Positions 31,021 through 36,928 of a DNA stretch of 36,928 nucleotides are shown here, piece after piece. The stretch covers positions 1 through 36,928 of the forward strand of contig JAOGAX010000007.1 of the NCBI GenBank assembly GCA_028144365.1, read 5' to 3'. Position 1 is the first letter of the stretch, and each line of letters opens with the position of its first letter. The notes below the pieces were generated by a model. That model was given only the letters and a program-made list of their open reading frames with translations, was not told where the DNA came from and ran no database searches. Source of the stretch: Aquiluna sp. GTDB taxonomy: Bacteria > Actinomycetota > Actinomycetes > Actinomycetales > Microbacteriaceae. The position numbers and the translations under genes were made by a program.

Positions 31021-31881
31021 GTGACCATAATCTTCGGTTTACTATCTGCCTTTTCTTATGGTTACGCAGACTTTGTTGGGGCACTTGCCGCCAAGAAGGT
31101 AAGGGCTCTAGCCGTAACGACGGTTGCCTTCATATTTGGGCTATTCGTTGCCCTGTTTCTGTCATTGTTCTTCGGCGCAAGCTTTGAGCCGAATGTAATC
31201 CAAATTGGTATTTTCGCGGGCATCTGCTCGGCAGCTGCAATCACATTTCTCTACGCGGCGCTCGCGTTAGGTCCAATCTCGATCGTCAGCCCACTGACAG
31301 CCGTGCTGTCTGCAATGATTCCCGTGCTTTTTGATGTTGCAACGGGCCAGCAGCTGAGTTCCTTCGCACTGGTTGCAATAGTGCTGATTTTGATTGCGGT
31401 GGTACTGGTGGCCTTCATCCCAGGAGAAGATGTCAGGCTTCCAAGCTTGAGAGCAGGCCTCTACTCAGTTGGAGCGGGAGTGGGGTTCGCAGGCATCTTC
31501 CTGTTTTTGGACATGGCCCCTGAGGGCAGCGGCCTGGGCGTGCTAGTGGTGATGAGAGTGGTCGGCCTGATCCTCTTGGCCGCAGGCCTGATTGGACTGC
31601 TGCTGAGCGGCAAGTCCAAGGTGTTGGTGGAGCGGGAGCTTTTTAGCAAGGCAATTCTCCCGCTGGTGCTGCTGGCTGGCCTGGGCGATGTAACCGGCAA
31701 TGTGTTTTTCATGATTGCCACCTCGAGCGGAGCTCTAGCGGTCGCCGCAGTGCTAACTTCGCTATACCCGGTGGGAACAATCCTGCTGGCAAGAATCTTC
31801 TTAAAGGAGCGGATTGCTCTGAGCCAAAACATCGGCATCGCACTTGCCATTGGGGCATGTGCCCTCTTGGCAGCCGGCTAA
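31021..31881 (+). CDS. EamA-family (drug/metabolite transporter) permease
   Basis: Inner-membrane transporter of 286 residues with ten predicted helices arranged as two EamA repeats (about 1-135 and 150-285). The N-terminus TIIFGLLSAFSYGYADFVGALAAKK and the ALALGPISIVSPLTAVLSAMIPVL stretch near 80-103 are typical of DMT exporters. In the second repeat, the matching stretch is ALAVAAVLTSLYPVGTILLARIFLKE. The substrate is unknown. The GTG at 31021 has AAAGAGG 7 nt upstream. It begins only 14 nt after tRNA-Phe and no promoter is visible in the gap, so it may be read from the tRNA transcript. An MFS exporter gene follows after 13 nt. Confidence 0.87.
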   Translation: MTIIFGLLSAFSYGYADFVGALAAKKVRALAVTTVAFIFGLFVALFLSLFFGASFEPNVIQIGIFAGICSAAAITFLYAALALGPISIVSPLTAVLSAMIPVLFDVATGQQLSSFALVAIVLILIAVVLVAFIPGEDVRLPSLRAGLYSVGAGVGFAGIFLFLDMAPEGSGLGVLVVMRVVGLILLAAGLIGLLLSGKSKVLVERELFSKAILPLVLLAGLGDVTGNVFFMIATSSGALAVAAVLTSLYPVGTILLARIFLKERIALSQNIGIALAIGACALLAAG

Positions 31882-31894
31882 CTAAGGAAACAGA

Positions 31895-33502
31895 TTGAAA
31901 ACAAAGAACCGCTGGGTGGGACTGGTCTTTATATCAATGGCCATCTCTCTGGTCATTATTGACGGCACAATCGTCAACACCATCTTCCCTAAGGTCATTG
32001 AAGACCTCTCCCTAACCTCCACGGAGGTGCAGTGGGTTCAAGAGAGCTACGTCCTAGTCTTTGCCTCGACCCTTTTGGTTTGGGGTTCGCTGGCAGACAA
32101 GATTGGCCGCAAGCGGCTGCTGCTGATCGGAATCTTCATCTTTATTGTCGCCTCGGTCTGGGCGGGGTCAACCGAATCGGCCGGCGACATGATTGCCGCA
32201 AGGGTCGTTCAGGGTTTTGGTGGCGCGATGGTGCTCCCCACCACGCTGTCTCTGGTGAACGCGAACTTCCAGGGTAAGGAGCGAGGCATCGCCTTCGCCG
32301 TCTGGGGAGCAACGATTGGCGGCATGGTTGCGGTTGGGCCCGTGCTGGGCGGCTGGCTCGCAACCGACTTCACGTGGCGCTGGGCATTTTTGATAAATCT
32401 TCCGCTGGGCATCCTGATTCTCGCCGGCCTTATCTACCTGATCCCAGAATCAAAGGCTGAGGGTGGCCGGAAGGGCATCGACTGGGTAGGGGCTGCGATC
32501 TCAATCGTCATGTTCGGCACCCTTGTCTTCGGACTTATCGAGGGTCGCGTCTATGGCTGGCTAACTCCTAACCCAAAGAGCCAATTCGCCTTGGGTGATT
32601 TCGTTTGGCCTGAGGACGGTATTTCCGTTATTCCGGTGGCGCTGGCAATAGCTGCCATCACCAGCGTGATGTTTGTGCTCTGGGAACGTAAACGTGAGCG
32701 CGAGGGTAAGAGCGTTTTGTTGGACCTTGGGCTATTTAGCATCGCCTCCTTCCGCAACGGCTCCCTCGCCGCCATGATCATCTCGCTAGGCGAATTCGGG
32801 CTGCTTTTTGCAATCCCGCTATGGCTGCAAAACGTTCTTGGTCTAAGCCCGATAAGTTCAGGGCTAGTGCTGTTGTGGCTTGCTGGTGGAGCCTTCATGG
32901 CTTCTGGAATAGGTGGGGCGCTTTCCGGAAAACTTCCACCGGCGCGAGCGGTCCAGATTGGCGTTGGGCTTGAGCTAATCGGTGTTGCAGGAATTGGTCT
33001 TGTGGCATCGGTTGATGCCGGTTGGGGAGTTATTGCTCCGCTGCTGTTTGTTTACGGCATCGGTATAGGTCTTGCAACCGCTCAGCTGACGGGTGTCATC
33101 ATGGTGGATGTTCCAATGTCCCAGACCGGCCAGGCCTCAGGTTCTCAGTCCACCGTGAGGCAGATTGGTTCTGCGCTCGGTATTGCTGTTCTTGGCAGCA
33201 TGCTCTTCACCGGCACCCAGGCCTCATTCGAAGATCGTCTTAATGAACTTGCGGTTCCCCAGAGTCAGCAGGTGATTCTCGTTGATGCGGTGGTCGAGTC
33301 GGCAGGCGGTGCTATCCCGCAGCTCTCTGAGGGTCTCGCCTCTCAGGGTGTATCTCAAGAACTAGCGCAGTCGATCGAGGAGGCTGCCGGTGATGCCTTC
33401 ACAGACGGAGCTAAGTGGGCGGCATTCGCAGCTGCGATCTTCCTGCTGTTGGGCTTTGCCTCAACCTTCCGCCTGGGCGCTAGGTCGAAAGAAAAGGCCT
33501 AG
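31895..33502 (+). CDS. MFS transporter, DHA2-type (14-helix) drug exporter
   Basis: Proton-driven exporter of 535 residues with about 14 hydrophobic segments. Motif D1-like VIIDGTIVNTIFPKVIEDL lies near 20-38, motif A GSLADKIGRKRLLL near 64-77, and motif C GPVLGGWL near 148-155. This matches the DHA2 group that includes EmrB- and QacA-like pumps; the substrate cannot be predicted. The periplasmic loop with GWLTPNPKSQF near 222-240 is typical. The start is TTG at 31895, with AAGGA 6 nt upstream. It is co-oriented and probably co-transcribed with the EamA gene 13 nt before it. The end overlaps the convergent TipAS-like gene by 4 nt. Confidence 0.9.
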   Translation: MKTKNRWVGLVFISMAISLVIIDGTIVNTIFPKVIEDLSLTSTEVQWVQESYVLVFASTLLVWGSLADKIGRKRLLLIGIFIFIVASVWAGSTESAGDMIAARVVQGFGGAMVLPTTLSLVNANFQGKERGIAFAVWGATIGGMVAVGPVLGGWLATDFTWRWAFLINLPLGILILAGLIYLIPESKAEGGRKGIDWVGAAISIVMFGTLVFGLIEGRVYGWLTPNPKSQFALGDFVWPEDGISVIPVALAIAAITSVMFVLWERKREREGKSVLLDLGLFSIASFRNGSLAAMIISLGEFGLLFAIPLWLQNVLGLSPISSGLVLLWLAGGAFMASGIGGALSGKLPPARAVQIGVGLELIGVAGIGLVASVDAGWGVIAPLLFVYGIGIGLATAQLTGVIMVDVPMSQTGQASGSQSTVRQIGSALGIAVLGSMLFTGTQASFEDRLNELAVPQSQQVILVDAVVESAGGAIPQLSEGLASQGVSQELAQSIEEAAGDAFTDGAKWAAFAAAIFLLLGFASTFRLGARSKEKA

Positions 33503-33846
33503 AGGTTCTTATCTGCGAAGTGGGTTGCGGCCTGATAGATGTAGTTGCCTAGACCCTCACGCTGACCCTCATAGGTTTCGTTGTAGCCGGTAGGTAATGC
33601 GAAACTTAGCGCAAGGTTTTTGTAGCTCTCGCGATCTGGGGTCCAGAACCTCAGGCAAAACTCGTAGTGCTCCTTGACCGCATCCTGCATCTTCTGGTGC
33701 TCAGGCTCCAGTCCCTGATCAAGGCAGGAGATCATTTTCTCGGTAATGGCTGCGAACTCTTTGGTGAACTGCTGGTTCTCTTCGCTCGAATAATTGTTTT
33801 GGTAGTAGCTACCCACAACCAGGTTGTTCTTATCGTCAAAGTTCAC
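33499..33846 (-). CDS. Stand-alone TipAS-like domain protein
   Basis: Protein of 115 residues resembling the antibiotic-binding TipAS domain that normally follows a MerR domain. Matches are QQFTKEFAAITEKMISCLDQGLEP, then VKEHYEFCLRFWTPDRESYKNLALSF and the C-terminal GYNETYEGQREGLGNYIYQAATHFA. No DNA-binding part is attached. It may bind or sequester a small molecule; this is inferred from the family. The frame opens at a GTG at 33852, but TAACTT (33858-33853) would put the transcript start near 33846, where a second GTG lies 6 nt after the hexamer; that one is chosen. It is next to the drug-exporter gene, which makes a link to toxic compounds reasonable. Confidence 0.7.
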   Translation of the reverse strand: MNFDDKNNLVVGSYYQNNYSSEENQQFTKEFAAITEKMISCLDQGLEPEHQKMQDAVKEHYEFCLRFWTPDRESYKNLALSFALPTGYNETYEGQREGLGNYIYQAATHFADKNL

Positions 33847-33852
33847 TCCCAC

Positions 33853-33874
33853 AAGTTAGCAAATTCGCTAGTGT
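33853..33874. promoter_or_regulatory. Divergent leaderless-type promoters (TipAS-like / crcB)
   Basis: Leftward TAACTT (33858-33853) is followed by 6 nt and GTG 33846. Rightward TAGTGT (33869-33874) is followed by 7 nt and GTG 33882. The two hexamers are 10 bp apart. Confidence 0.5.
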
Positions 33875-33881
33875 TTGAAGG

Positions 33882-34265
33882 GTGTTAGCCAACTGGAGAA
33901 TGGCTGGCATGGTGTTTGTCGGTGGCGCGATTGGAACCATGCTGCGTCACCTAATCGGGGAAGTGTTCGGCTCTTCCTATGAGTTCCCCACCTCTGACTT
34001 TCTCGCCCTTGTTTTTGTGAATCTTGTTGGAAGCTATTTTTTAGGCCTAACTGCAAGGCACCCGATTTTCGCAAGCGAGAAAAGAAAAGCATTCTTTGGT
34101 ACCGGCCTCGCCGGGGGCTTCACCACCATGAGCGCGCTAACACTCTTCATAGACACCCAGGGGCTCTCGCCTGAGATTGCACTGCTGCTTTTTATCGGCC
34201 CTGCTACCTATGCCTTTGGTTGGCACCAGGGCAGAAGACGAGCGAAGAAGGTGGGGCATGAGTAA
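33882..34265 (+). CDS. crcB: Fluoride exporter CrcB/Fluc, first copy
   Basis: Four-helix fluoride channel subunit of 127 residues. The family signatures GGAIGTMLRHLIG near 14-26, VFVNLVGSYFLG near 45-56 (the conserved Asn) and GTGLAGGFTTMSAL near 73-86 (the conserved central Gly-Phe-Thr-Thr motif) are clear. The start GTG at 33882 lies 7 nt after TAGTGT; an ATG at 33900 is possible but has its GGAG too close. A second crcB overlaps its end by 8 nt, so the two probably form a hetero-oligomeric channel with opposite subunit topologies, as in other two-gene Fluc systems. No fluoride riboswitch precedes it. Confidence 0.92.
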   Translation: MLANWRMAGMVFVGGAIGTMLRHLIGEVFGSSYEFPTSDFLALVFVNLVGSYFLGLTARHPIFASEKRKAFFGTGLAGGFTTMSALTLFIDTQGLSPEIALLLFIGPATYAFGWHQGRRRAKKVGHE

Positions 34266-34605
34266 CCCGATTCTTCTCACGCTTCTGATTGGCGCTGCCG
34301 GTGGAATTGGCGCTGTGCTGCGCTACGCCATCATCTCCTGGCACGGAGCGCTGCCCTTTGGGCTTTTTGCGGTCAACATTCTTGCCGGCGGTTTTGTCGG
34401 CTACATCTACTCCGGCTCGCTGACCCAGGACTGGTTGGTGATCGCATCGGTAGGGCTTGCGGGAGGTCTTTCAACTTTTGCGACAGTCTCGGCGGAGGGG
34501 TTTGACTACTACCACCGAGGACGCTTGGTGCAGATGCTACTCACTCTGGTAATCAACGCTCTGATGCCTCTTCTGGCAATGATGCTTGTCATGCAGTTCG
34601 TCTAG
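34258..34605 (+). CDS. crcB: Fluoride exporter CrcB/Fluc, second copy
   Basis: Protein of 115 residues with four helices. AAGGIGAVLRYAI near 12-24, LFAVNILAGGFVGYIYSG near 36-53 and GLAGGLSTFATVSAEGFDYYHRG near 67-89 are the CrcB hallmarks. It keeps the Asn and a Phe-adjacent Ser-Thr in the pore region. The frame opens at 34177, but the ATG at 34258 overlaps the first crcB stop by 8 nt (ATGAGTAA) and matches the family start. It is best seen as the partner subunit of the first copy. Its TAG stop is followed directly by TTT, giving a TAGTTT hexamer that could also serve the DUF3073 gene. Confidence 0.92.
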   Translation: MSNPILLTLLIGAAGGIGAVLRYAIISWHGALPFGLFAVNILAGGFVGYIYSGSLTQDWLVIASVGLAGGLSTFATVSAEGFDYYHRGRLVQMLLTLVINALMPLLAMMLVMQFV

Positions 34606-34687
34606 TTTTTGTTATCATTTCTCAAGGTTTTCCAAAGGTTTCCAAGGCAGTATGGCCAAGGACTATGAGAGATAAAGGGGGCTCGCC
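34606..34687 (+). promoter_or_regulatory. Promoter region of the DUF3073 gene with direct repeats
   Basis: TAGTTT (34603-34608) and TATCAT (34613-34618) are candidate -10s. Downstream lie the near-identical units AAGGTTTTCC (34624-34633) and AAGGTTTCC (34635-34643), with a third AAGG at 34644-34647. The spacing is about 10-11 bp, one helical turn. AAAGGGG about 8 nt before the ATG is the ribosome-binding site. Confidence 0.4.
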
Positions 34688-34894
34688 ATGGGGCGTGGCC
34701 GTCAAAAAGCAAAGAACACCAAGGTCGCTCGCGAGCTGAAGTACTACAGCCCATCGACCGACTACTCAGCGCTTGAGGCCGAGCTAGGCCAAAAAGCCGG
34801 GGAAGAGAACGAAGACTTCGTGGACCGCTGGGCTGATGACTACGAGGCTCCGCTTGATGACGAGCGCGTGGTTGATCTCGACGACGAGCAGTAG
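34688..34894 (+). CDS. DUF3073 protein
   Basis: Small, highly charged protein of 68 residues found across Actinobacteria. It opens with a basic stretch (GRGRQKAKNTKVARELKYYSP), followed by YSALEAEL and an acidic tail (EENEDFVDRWADDYEAPLDDERVVDLDDE). Function is unknown; the basic head and acidic tail suggest a nucleic-acid or ribosome-associated protein, but this is a guess. The ATG at 34688 follows a strong purine-rich site. It stands alone, with its own promoter region and a free gap of 66 bp before the antitoxin gene. Confidence 0.9.
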   Translation: MGRGRQKAKNTKVARELKYYSPSTDYSALEAELGQKAGEENEDFVDRWADDYEAPLDDERVVDLDDEQ

Positions 34895-34921
34895 AAGCAG
34901 ATACTCCCATAACCCAATAGG

Positions 34922-34960
34922 TTTTGTACAAAACTTGACACTGTTTTGTACAATAATAAC
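34922..34960 (+). promoter_or_regulatory. Toxin-antitoxin promoter with two TTGTACAA operators
   Basis: The perfect palindrome TTTTGTACAAAA (34922-34933) and a second, near-perfect TTTTGTACAATA (34944-34955) are 22 bp apart centre to centre. TACAAT (34949-34954) inside the second copy is the -10, followed by 6 nt and the ATG. The first copy lies at the -35 position. Antitoxin dimers on both sites would block polymerase. Confidence 0.75.
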
Positions 34961-35224
34961 ATGGCCAAATTTTCTGCCTCCGAGGCAAGAGCGAACTTCA
35001 ACCGCGTCCTTGAGCTAGCTAAAACCGAGGCTGTGGAAATCCAAAAGCACGGCAAGCCCTTGGCAATTATTCTCAGCGCAATGGACTACGACAAGCTAAT
35101 TGACTATATCGAGGACCTAGAGGACAGCCTCACGGTGATGGAATTTGAGGCAGATCCAAAAGCTTTTGGGAAATCTACGCCCCTGGAAGAAGTAGAGCGT
35201 GAGCTCGGCCTCAAACCGCTATGA
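34961..35224 (+). CDS. Phd/YefM-family antitoxin
   Basis: Antitoxin and self-repressor of a type II toxin-antitoxin pair, 87 residues. The N-terminal DNA-binding part AKFSASEARANFNRVLELAK and EIQKHGKPLAIILSAMDYDKLIDYIEDLED (about 25-57) match Phd/YefM. The C-terminal part (about 58-87, EADPKAFGKSTPLEEVERELG) is the toxin-binding tail. The frame opens 15 nt earlier, but the ATG at 34961 is exactly 6 nt after TACAAT and gives the family N-terminus. The toxin frame starts inside its last 26 bases. Confidence 0.9.
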   Translation: MAKFSASEARANFNRVLELAKTEAVEIQKHGKPLAIILSAMDYDKLIDYIEDLEDSLTVMEFEADPKAFGKSTPLEEVERELGLKPL

Positions 35225-35474
35225 AGTTGAGCTGAGCGAAGTTGCGAAAAAGGATCTCGCAAAGCTGGAGATCAAGATTCAAGAACGAATTCGCTTGGCC
35301 TTCAAGGTACTCAGTTTTCATCCAAGGCCACCACTTGCGAAAAAGCTAAAGGGGCGAGACGGCTACCGGATTCGGGTTGGAGACTACCGAATAATCTATG
35401 AGGTCTGTGACAGCCAGGTGCTCGTGCTAGTCATTCGCATAGGACATCGCAAAGAGATATACAAAAGTCGATAA
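35199..35474 (+). CDS. RelE/ParE-superfamily toxin
   Basis: Toxin of 91 residues, likely a ribosome-dependent mRNA endonuclease or a related ParE-fold toxin. YEVELSEVAKKDLAKLEIKIQERIRLAF (8-35), HPRPPLAKKLKGRDGYRIRVGDYRIIYEV (about 41-70) and the end LVLVIRIGHRKEIY are the canonical RelE pattern, with the basic and Tyr residues expected at the active site (RVGDYR, GHRKEIY). The only plausible start is GTG at 35199, inside the antitoxin gene; the ATG at the antitoxin stop is out of frame. The toxin and antitoxin are co-transcribed and the toxin is intact. Confidence 0.9.
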   Translation: MSSASNRYEVELSEVAKKDLAKLEIKIQERIRLAFKVLSFHPRPPLAKKLKGRDGYRIRVGDYRIIYEVCDSQVLVLVIRIGHRKEIYKSR

Positions 35475-35846
35475 TTACCACGCGTTAGCGCCGACGACTA
35501 AGCCAACAAGAAGGTCTATATTTACTCGGTCGTCTCTATAGTCCTCGGTGAGAGCAAAATACTCTCCGTCTTCCGAGGCAATCCTCACGGTTCTACCCTC
35601 TGATTCGAGAAGGTCAACTGCAGCCTCTTTGGTCATGCCAACCACCTGGCAGGCCAGCACCTTGGTCTCGATGTGCAGCTCGGTGAACTGATCCGAAGAG
35701 GTGTCCTCATAGCAGTGCACATTAGGTGTGTCCCTCACCACGCTCACAGTTGCCGACTCTGCTCCGTAAACCAAGCCGAGCAGGAAGGCCCCGATGGCAA
35801 CTGCGATGCCGACAACTCCAACGCCGACGGCAGCCTTATTGCGCAT
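35475..35846 (-). CDS. Small exported or membrane-anchored protein with an I78/potato-inhibitor-like C-terminus
   Basis: Protein of 123 residues. A hydrophobic helix near 8-28 (VGVVGIAVAIGAFLLGLVYG) serves as a signal or anchor, followed by an exported part with two cysteines (VHCYED and VLACQV). The C-terminal GMTKEAAVDLLESEGRTVRIASEDGEYFALTEDYRDDRVNIDL resembles the I78-type small protease-inhibitor pattern (EA..L...G...R....DG.....T.D.R..R.N). That link is tentative. The ATG at 35846 lies within the last 11 bases of purM with GGGGA just upstream, so it is probably translated with purM. It abuts the toxin stop with no gap. Confidence 0.65.
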   Translation of the reverse strand: MRNKAAVGVGVVGIAVAIGAFLLGLVYGAESATVSVVRDTPNVHCYEDTSSDQFTELHIETKVLACQVVGMTKEAAVDLLESEGRTVRIASEDGEYFALTEDYRDDRVNIDLLVGLVVGANAW

Positions 35847-36928
35847 AGTCCCCAACTAAACGAACTGCTCCGCCCTGAACCCCCTTGGCGTTTGTGGTGT
35901 AGCCCTCAGCATCTGCATCGCATGCTGTCGACTCAATGACTCCGAGCTGCCAGGAGCGAATGCCAGCTGCCGTAATGAACTTCTCAATCTCCTGGGCTTT
36001 GGACTTTCTGACGACGAGGGCAAAGCCAAGTCCTAGGTTCCATGTGCTCTCGAGGTCCTTCAGATCATGCCCGGCCCAGCCGGCCAAAACCCTAAAGACA
36101 TCATCTGGGCTCCAGGTGCTGCGGTCGACATCCAGAGAAACAGTCTCGGGCAGCACCCTCGAAAGATTCGCCGCGATGCCGCCTCCGGTGATGTGGCTCA
36201 TGGTCGCAATCTGCCCATCAAACTTCTCAAGGACAGCGTTTAGGACACCGCTGTAAAGCCTGGTCGGCTCCAACAGCTTCTCACCCAAGGTGGTCGAAAA
36301 CTCAGCAACGTGGTCTTTATAGCCAAGACCTTTGTCAGCAACAATTTTGCGGACCAGCGAGTAGCCATTTGAGTGCAAGCCGGATGCTGCAAGACCTAGA
36401 ACCACATCGCCCACCTCGACCTTTTCGCTGGAGAGGATCTTGCTTTTTTCTACAACTCCCGTCGCAGCTCCCGCAACGTCGTATTCGTCCGCACCCAAAA
36501 GCCCTGGGTGCTCAGCAGTCTCGCCCCCAACAAGAGCAACATCAACTTCTTTGCAAGCCTCTGCAATGCCCCTAACGATGTCTGCAATTCGGCTGGGCAC
36601 AAGCTTCCCGCAGGCGATGTAGTCGGTCATGAAGAGGCTCTTTGCCCCGGTTACGACGATGTCATCGACCACCATGCCAACAAGGTCCTGACCTATGGTG
36701 TCGTGCTTGTCAATGGCCTGGGCAATTGCGACTTTGGTGCCGACGCCATCTGTTGACGTCGCGAGAATCGGGTGCTCGTAGTTCTTTAGAAACCCTGCGT
36801 CAACCATCCCGGCGAAACCGCCGAAGCCGCCCAGAACCAGGTTGTTGTGAGTGGCCGAAACGGCCCTCTTCATGAGCTCTACGGCCTTGTCACCGGCCTC
36901 TGTGTCGACACCGGAAGAGGCGTATGGA
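35836..36928 (-). CDS. purM: Phosphoribosylformylglycinamidine cyclo-ligase PurM (5' end outside window)
   Basis: AIR synthetase, the fifth step of de novo purine synthesis, closing the imidazole ring of FGAM with ATP. The leftward frame runs off the window end; at most a few N-terminal residues are missing, because PYASSGVDTEAGDKAVELMKRAV is visible before the first internal Met at 36873. Signatures are GGFGGFAGM, ATSTDGVGTKVAIA near 55-68, DDIVVTGAKSLFMTDYIACGK, GGETAEHPG near 135, ASGLHSNGYSLVR and SHITGGGIAANL. It is followed by an overlapping small exported protein gene. Confidence 0.96.
   Translation of the reverse strand, partial: PYASSGVDTEAGDKAVELMKRAVSATHNNLVLGGFGGFAGMVDAGFLKNYEHPILATSTDGVGTKVAIAQAIDKHDTIGQDLVGMVVDDIVVTGAKSLFMTDYIACGKLVPSRIADIVRGIAEACKEVDVALVGGETAEHPGLLGADEYDVAGAATGVVEKSKILSSEKVEVGDVVLGLAASGLHSNGYSLVRKIVADKGLGYKDHVAEFSTTLGEKLLEPTRLYSGVLNAVLEKFDGQIATMSHITGGGIAANLSRVLPETVSLDVDRSTWSPDDVFRVLAGWAGHDLKDLESTWNLGLGFALVVRKSKAQEIEKFITAAGIRSWQLGVIESTACDADAEGYTTNAKGVQGGAVRLVGDYAQ

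Noticed and set aside
33850-33852. GTG at 33852 as the TipAS-like start
   Set aside because: It falls directly after the -10 hexamer, upstream of the predicted transcript start; the next GTG (33846) has the 6-nt leaderless spacing.
34935-34940. TTGACA as the -35 of the toxin-antitoxin promoter
   Set aside because: It is only 8 bp from the TACAAT -10, too close for a sigma-70 spacer; no -10 fits at 16-18 bp downstream before the ATG.
1-36928. CRISPR arrays, insertion sequences, prophage or rRNA genes
   Set aside because: No spaced identical repeats, transposase or integrase motifs, or rRNA segments were seen on either strand.

Overview
The window looks like part of a compact, streamlined actinobacterial chromosome, most likely Microbacteriaceae (freshwater Rhodoluna/Aquiluna-like lineages come to mind). 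This is inferred from gene content and order, not from a database search. Supporting signs are DUF3073, DUF3180, an AURKAIP1/COX24-type bS22 ribosomal protein of 32 residues, a mycobacterial-type short ArgA, archaeal/genomic-type AspS, a tilS-hpt-ftsH-fol-panC-lysS-clpC block, moderate GC by eye, and very tight gene packing. There is no prophage, insertion sequence, CRISPR array or rRNA operon. This is mostly a housekeeping region with a few accessory genes.

Layout. 1-1739: divergent menaquinone genes menB (cut by the window edge) and menC. 1728-5969: a leftward cytochrome c maturation (System II) operon: histidine phosphatase, TlpA/ResA-like lipoprotein, CcdA, ResB, CcsB. 6036-7346: aspS. 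7343-10515: a leftward group made of a glutaredoxin-like protein, an unlisted 42-residue protein, a small XRE regulator, a 7-TM protein, a DUF418 protein and a small export-type membrane protein. 10558-16392: HAD-IB phosphatase, bS22, a 2TM protein, an ArsR-type regulator, proC, a CPBP protein, radA, a secreted protein and argA. 16412-28867: a long, tightly overlapped leftward block running tilS, hpt, ftsH, folE, folP, folB, folK, DUF3180, DUF2520, panC, lysS, a 61-residue membrane protein, clpC and a SOUL protein. It combines tRNA modification and charging, purine salvage, folate and pantothenate synthesis, and proteolysis. 28917-33502: ppa, an NlpC/P60 cell-wall hydrolase, tRNA-Glu/Asp/Phe, and EamA and MFS transporters directly behind tRNA-Phe. 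33499-36928: a stand-alone TipAS-like protein, two crcB genes, DUF3073, a Phd/YefM-RelE type toxin-antitoxin pair, a small exported protein and purM (5' end outside the window).

The most interesting signal lies between the genes. At least a dozen start codons sit exactly 6 nt after a TANNNT hexamer (most often TAG-N-N-T), which is the geometry of leaderless transcription. In two divergent pairs the promoters overlap or form inverted repeats: menB/menC share a 7-bp TAGACTA, and the phosphatase/aspS pair shares TAAACTT arms. In three places the TAG stop codon of the upstream gene is itself the first half of the next gene's -10 hexamer. The antitoxin promoter has its -10 inside one of two TTGTACAA palindromes placed 22 bp apart. 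Two convergent gene pairs end on the same CTAG, each using it as its stop. These points are read directly from sequence; transcription start sites are inferred.
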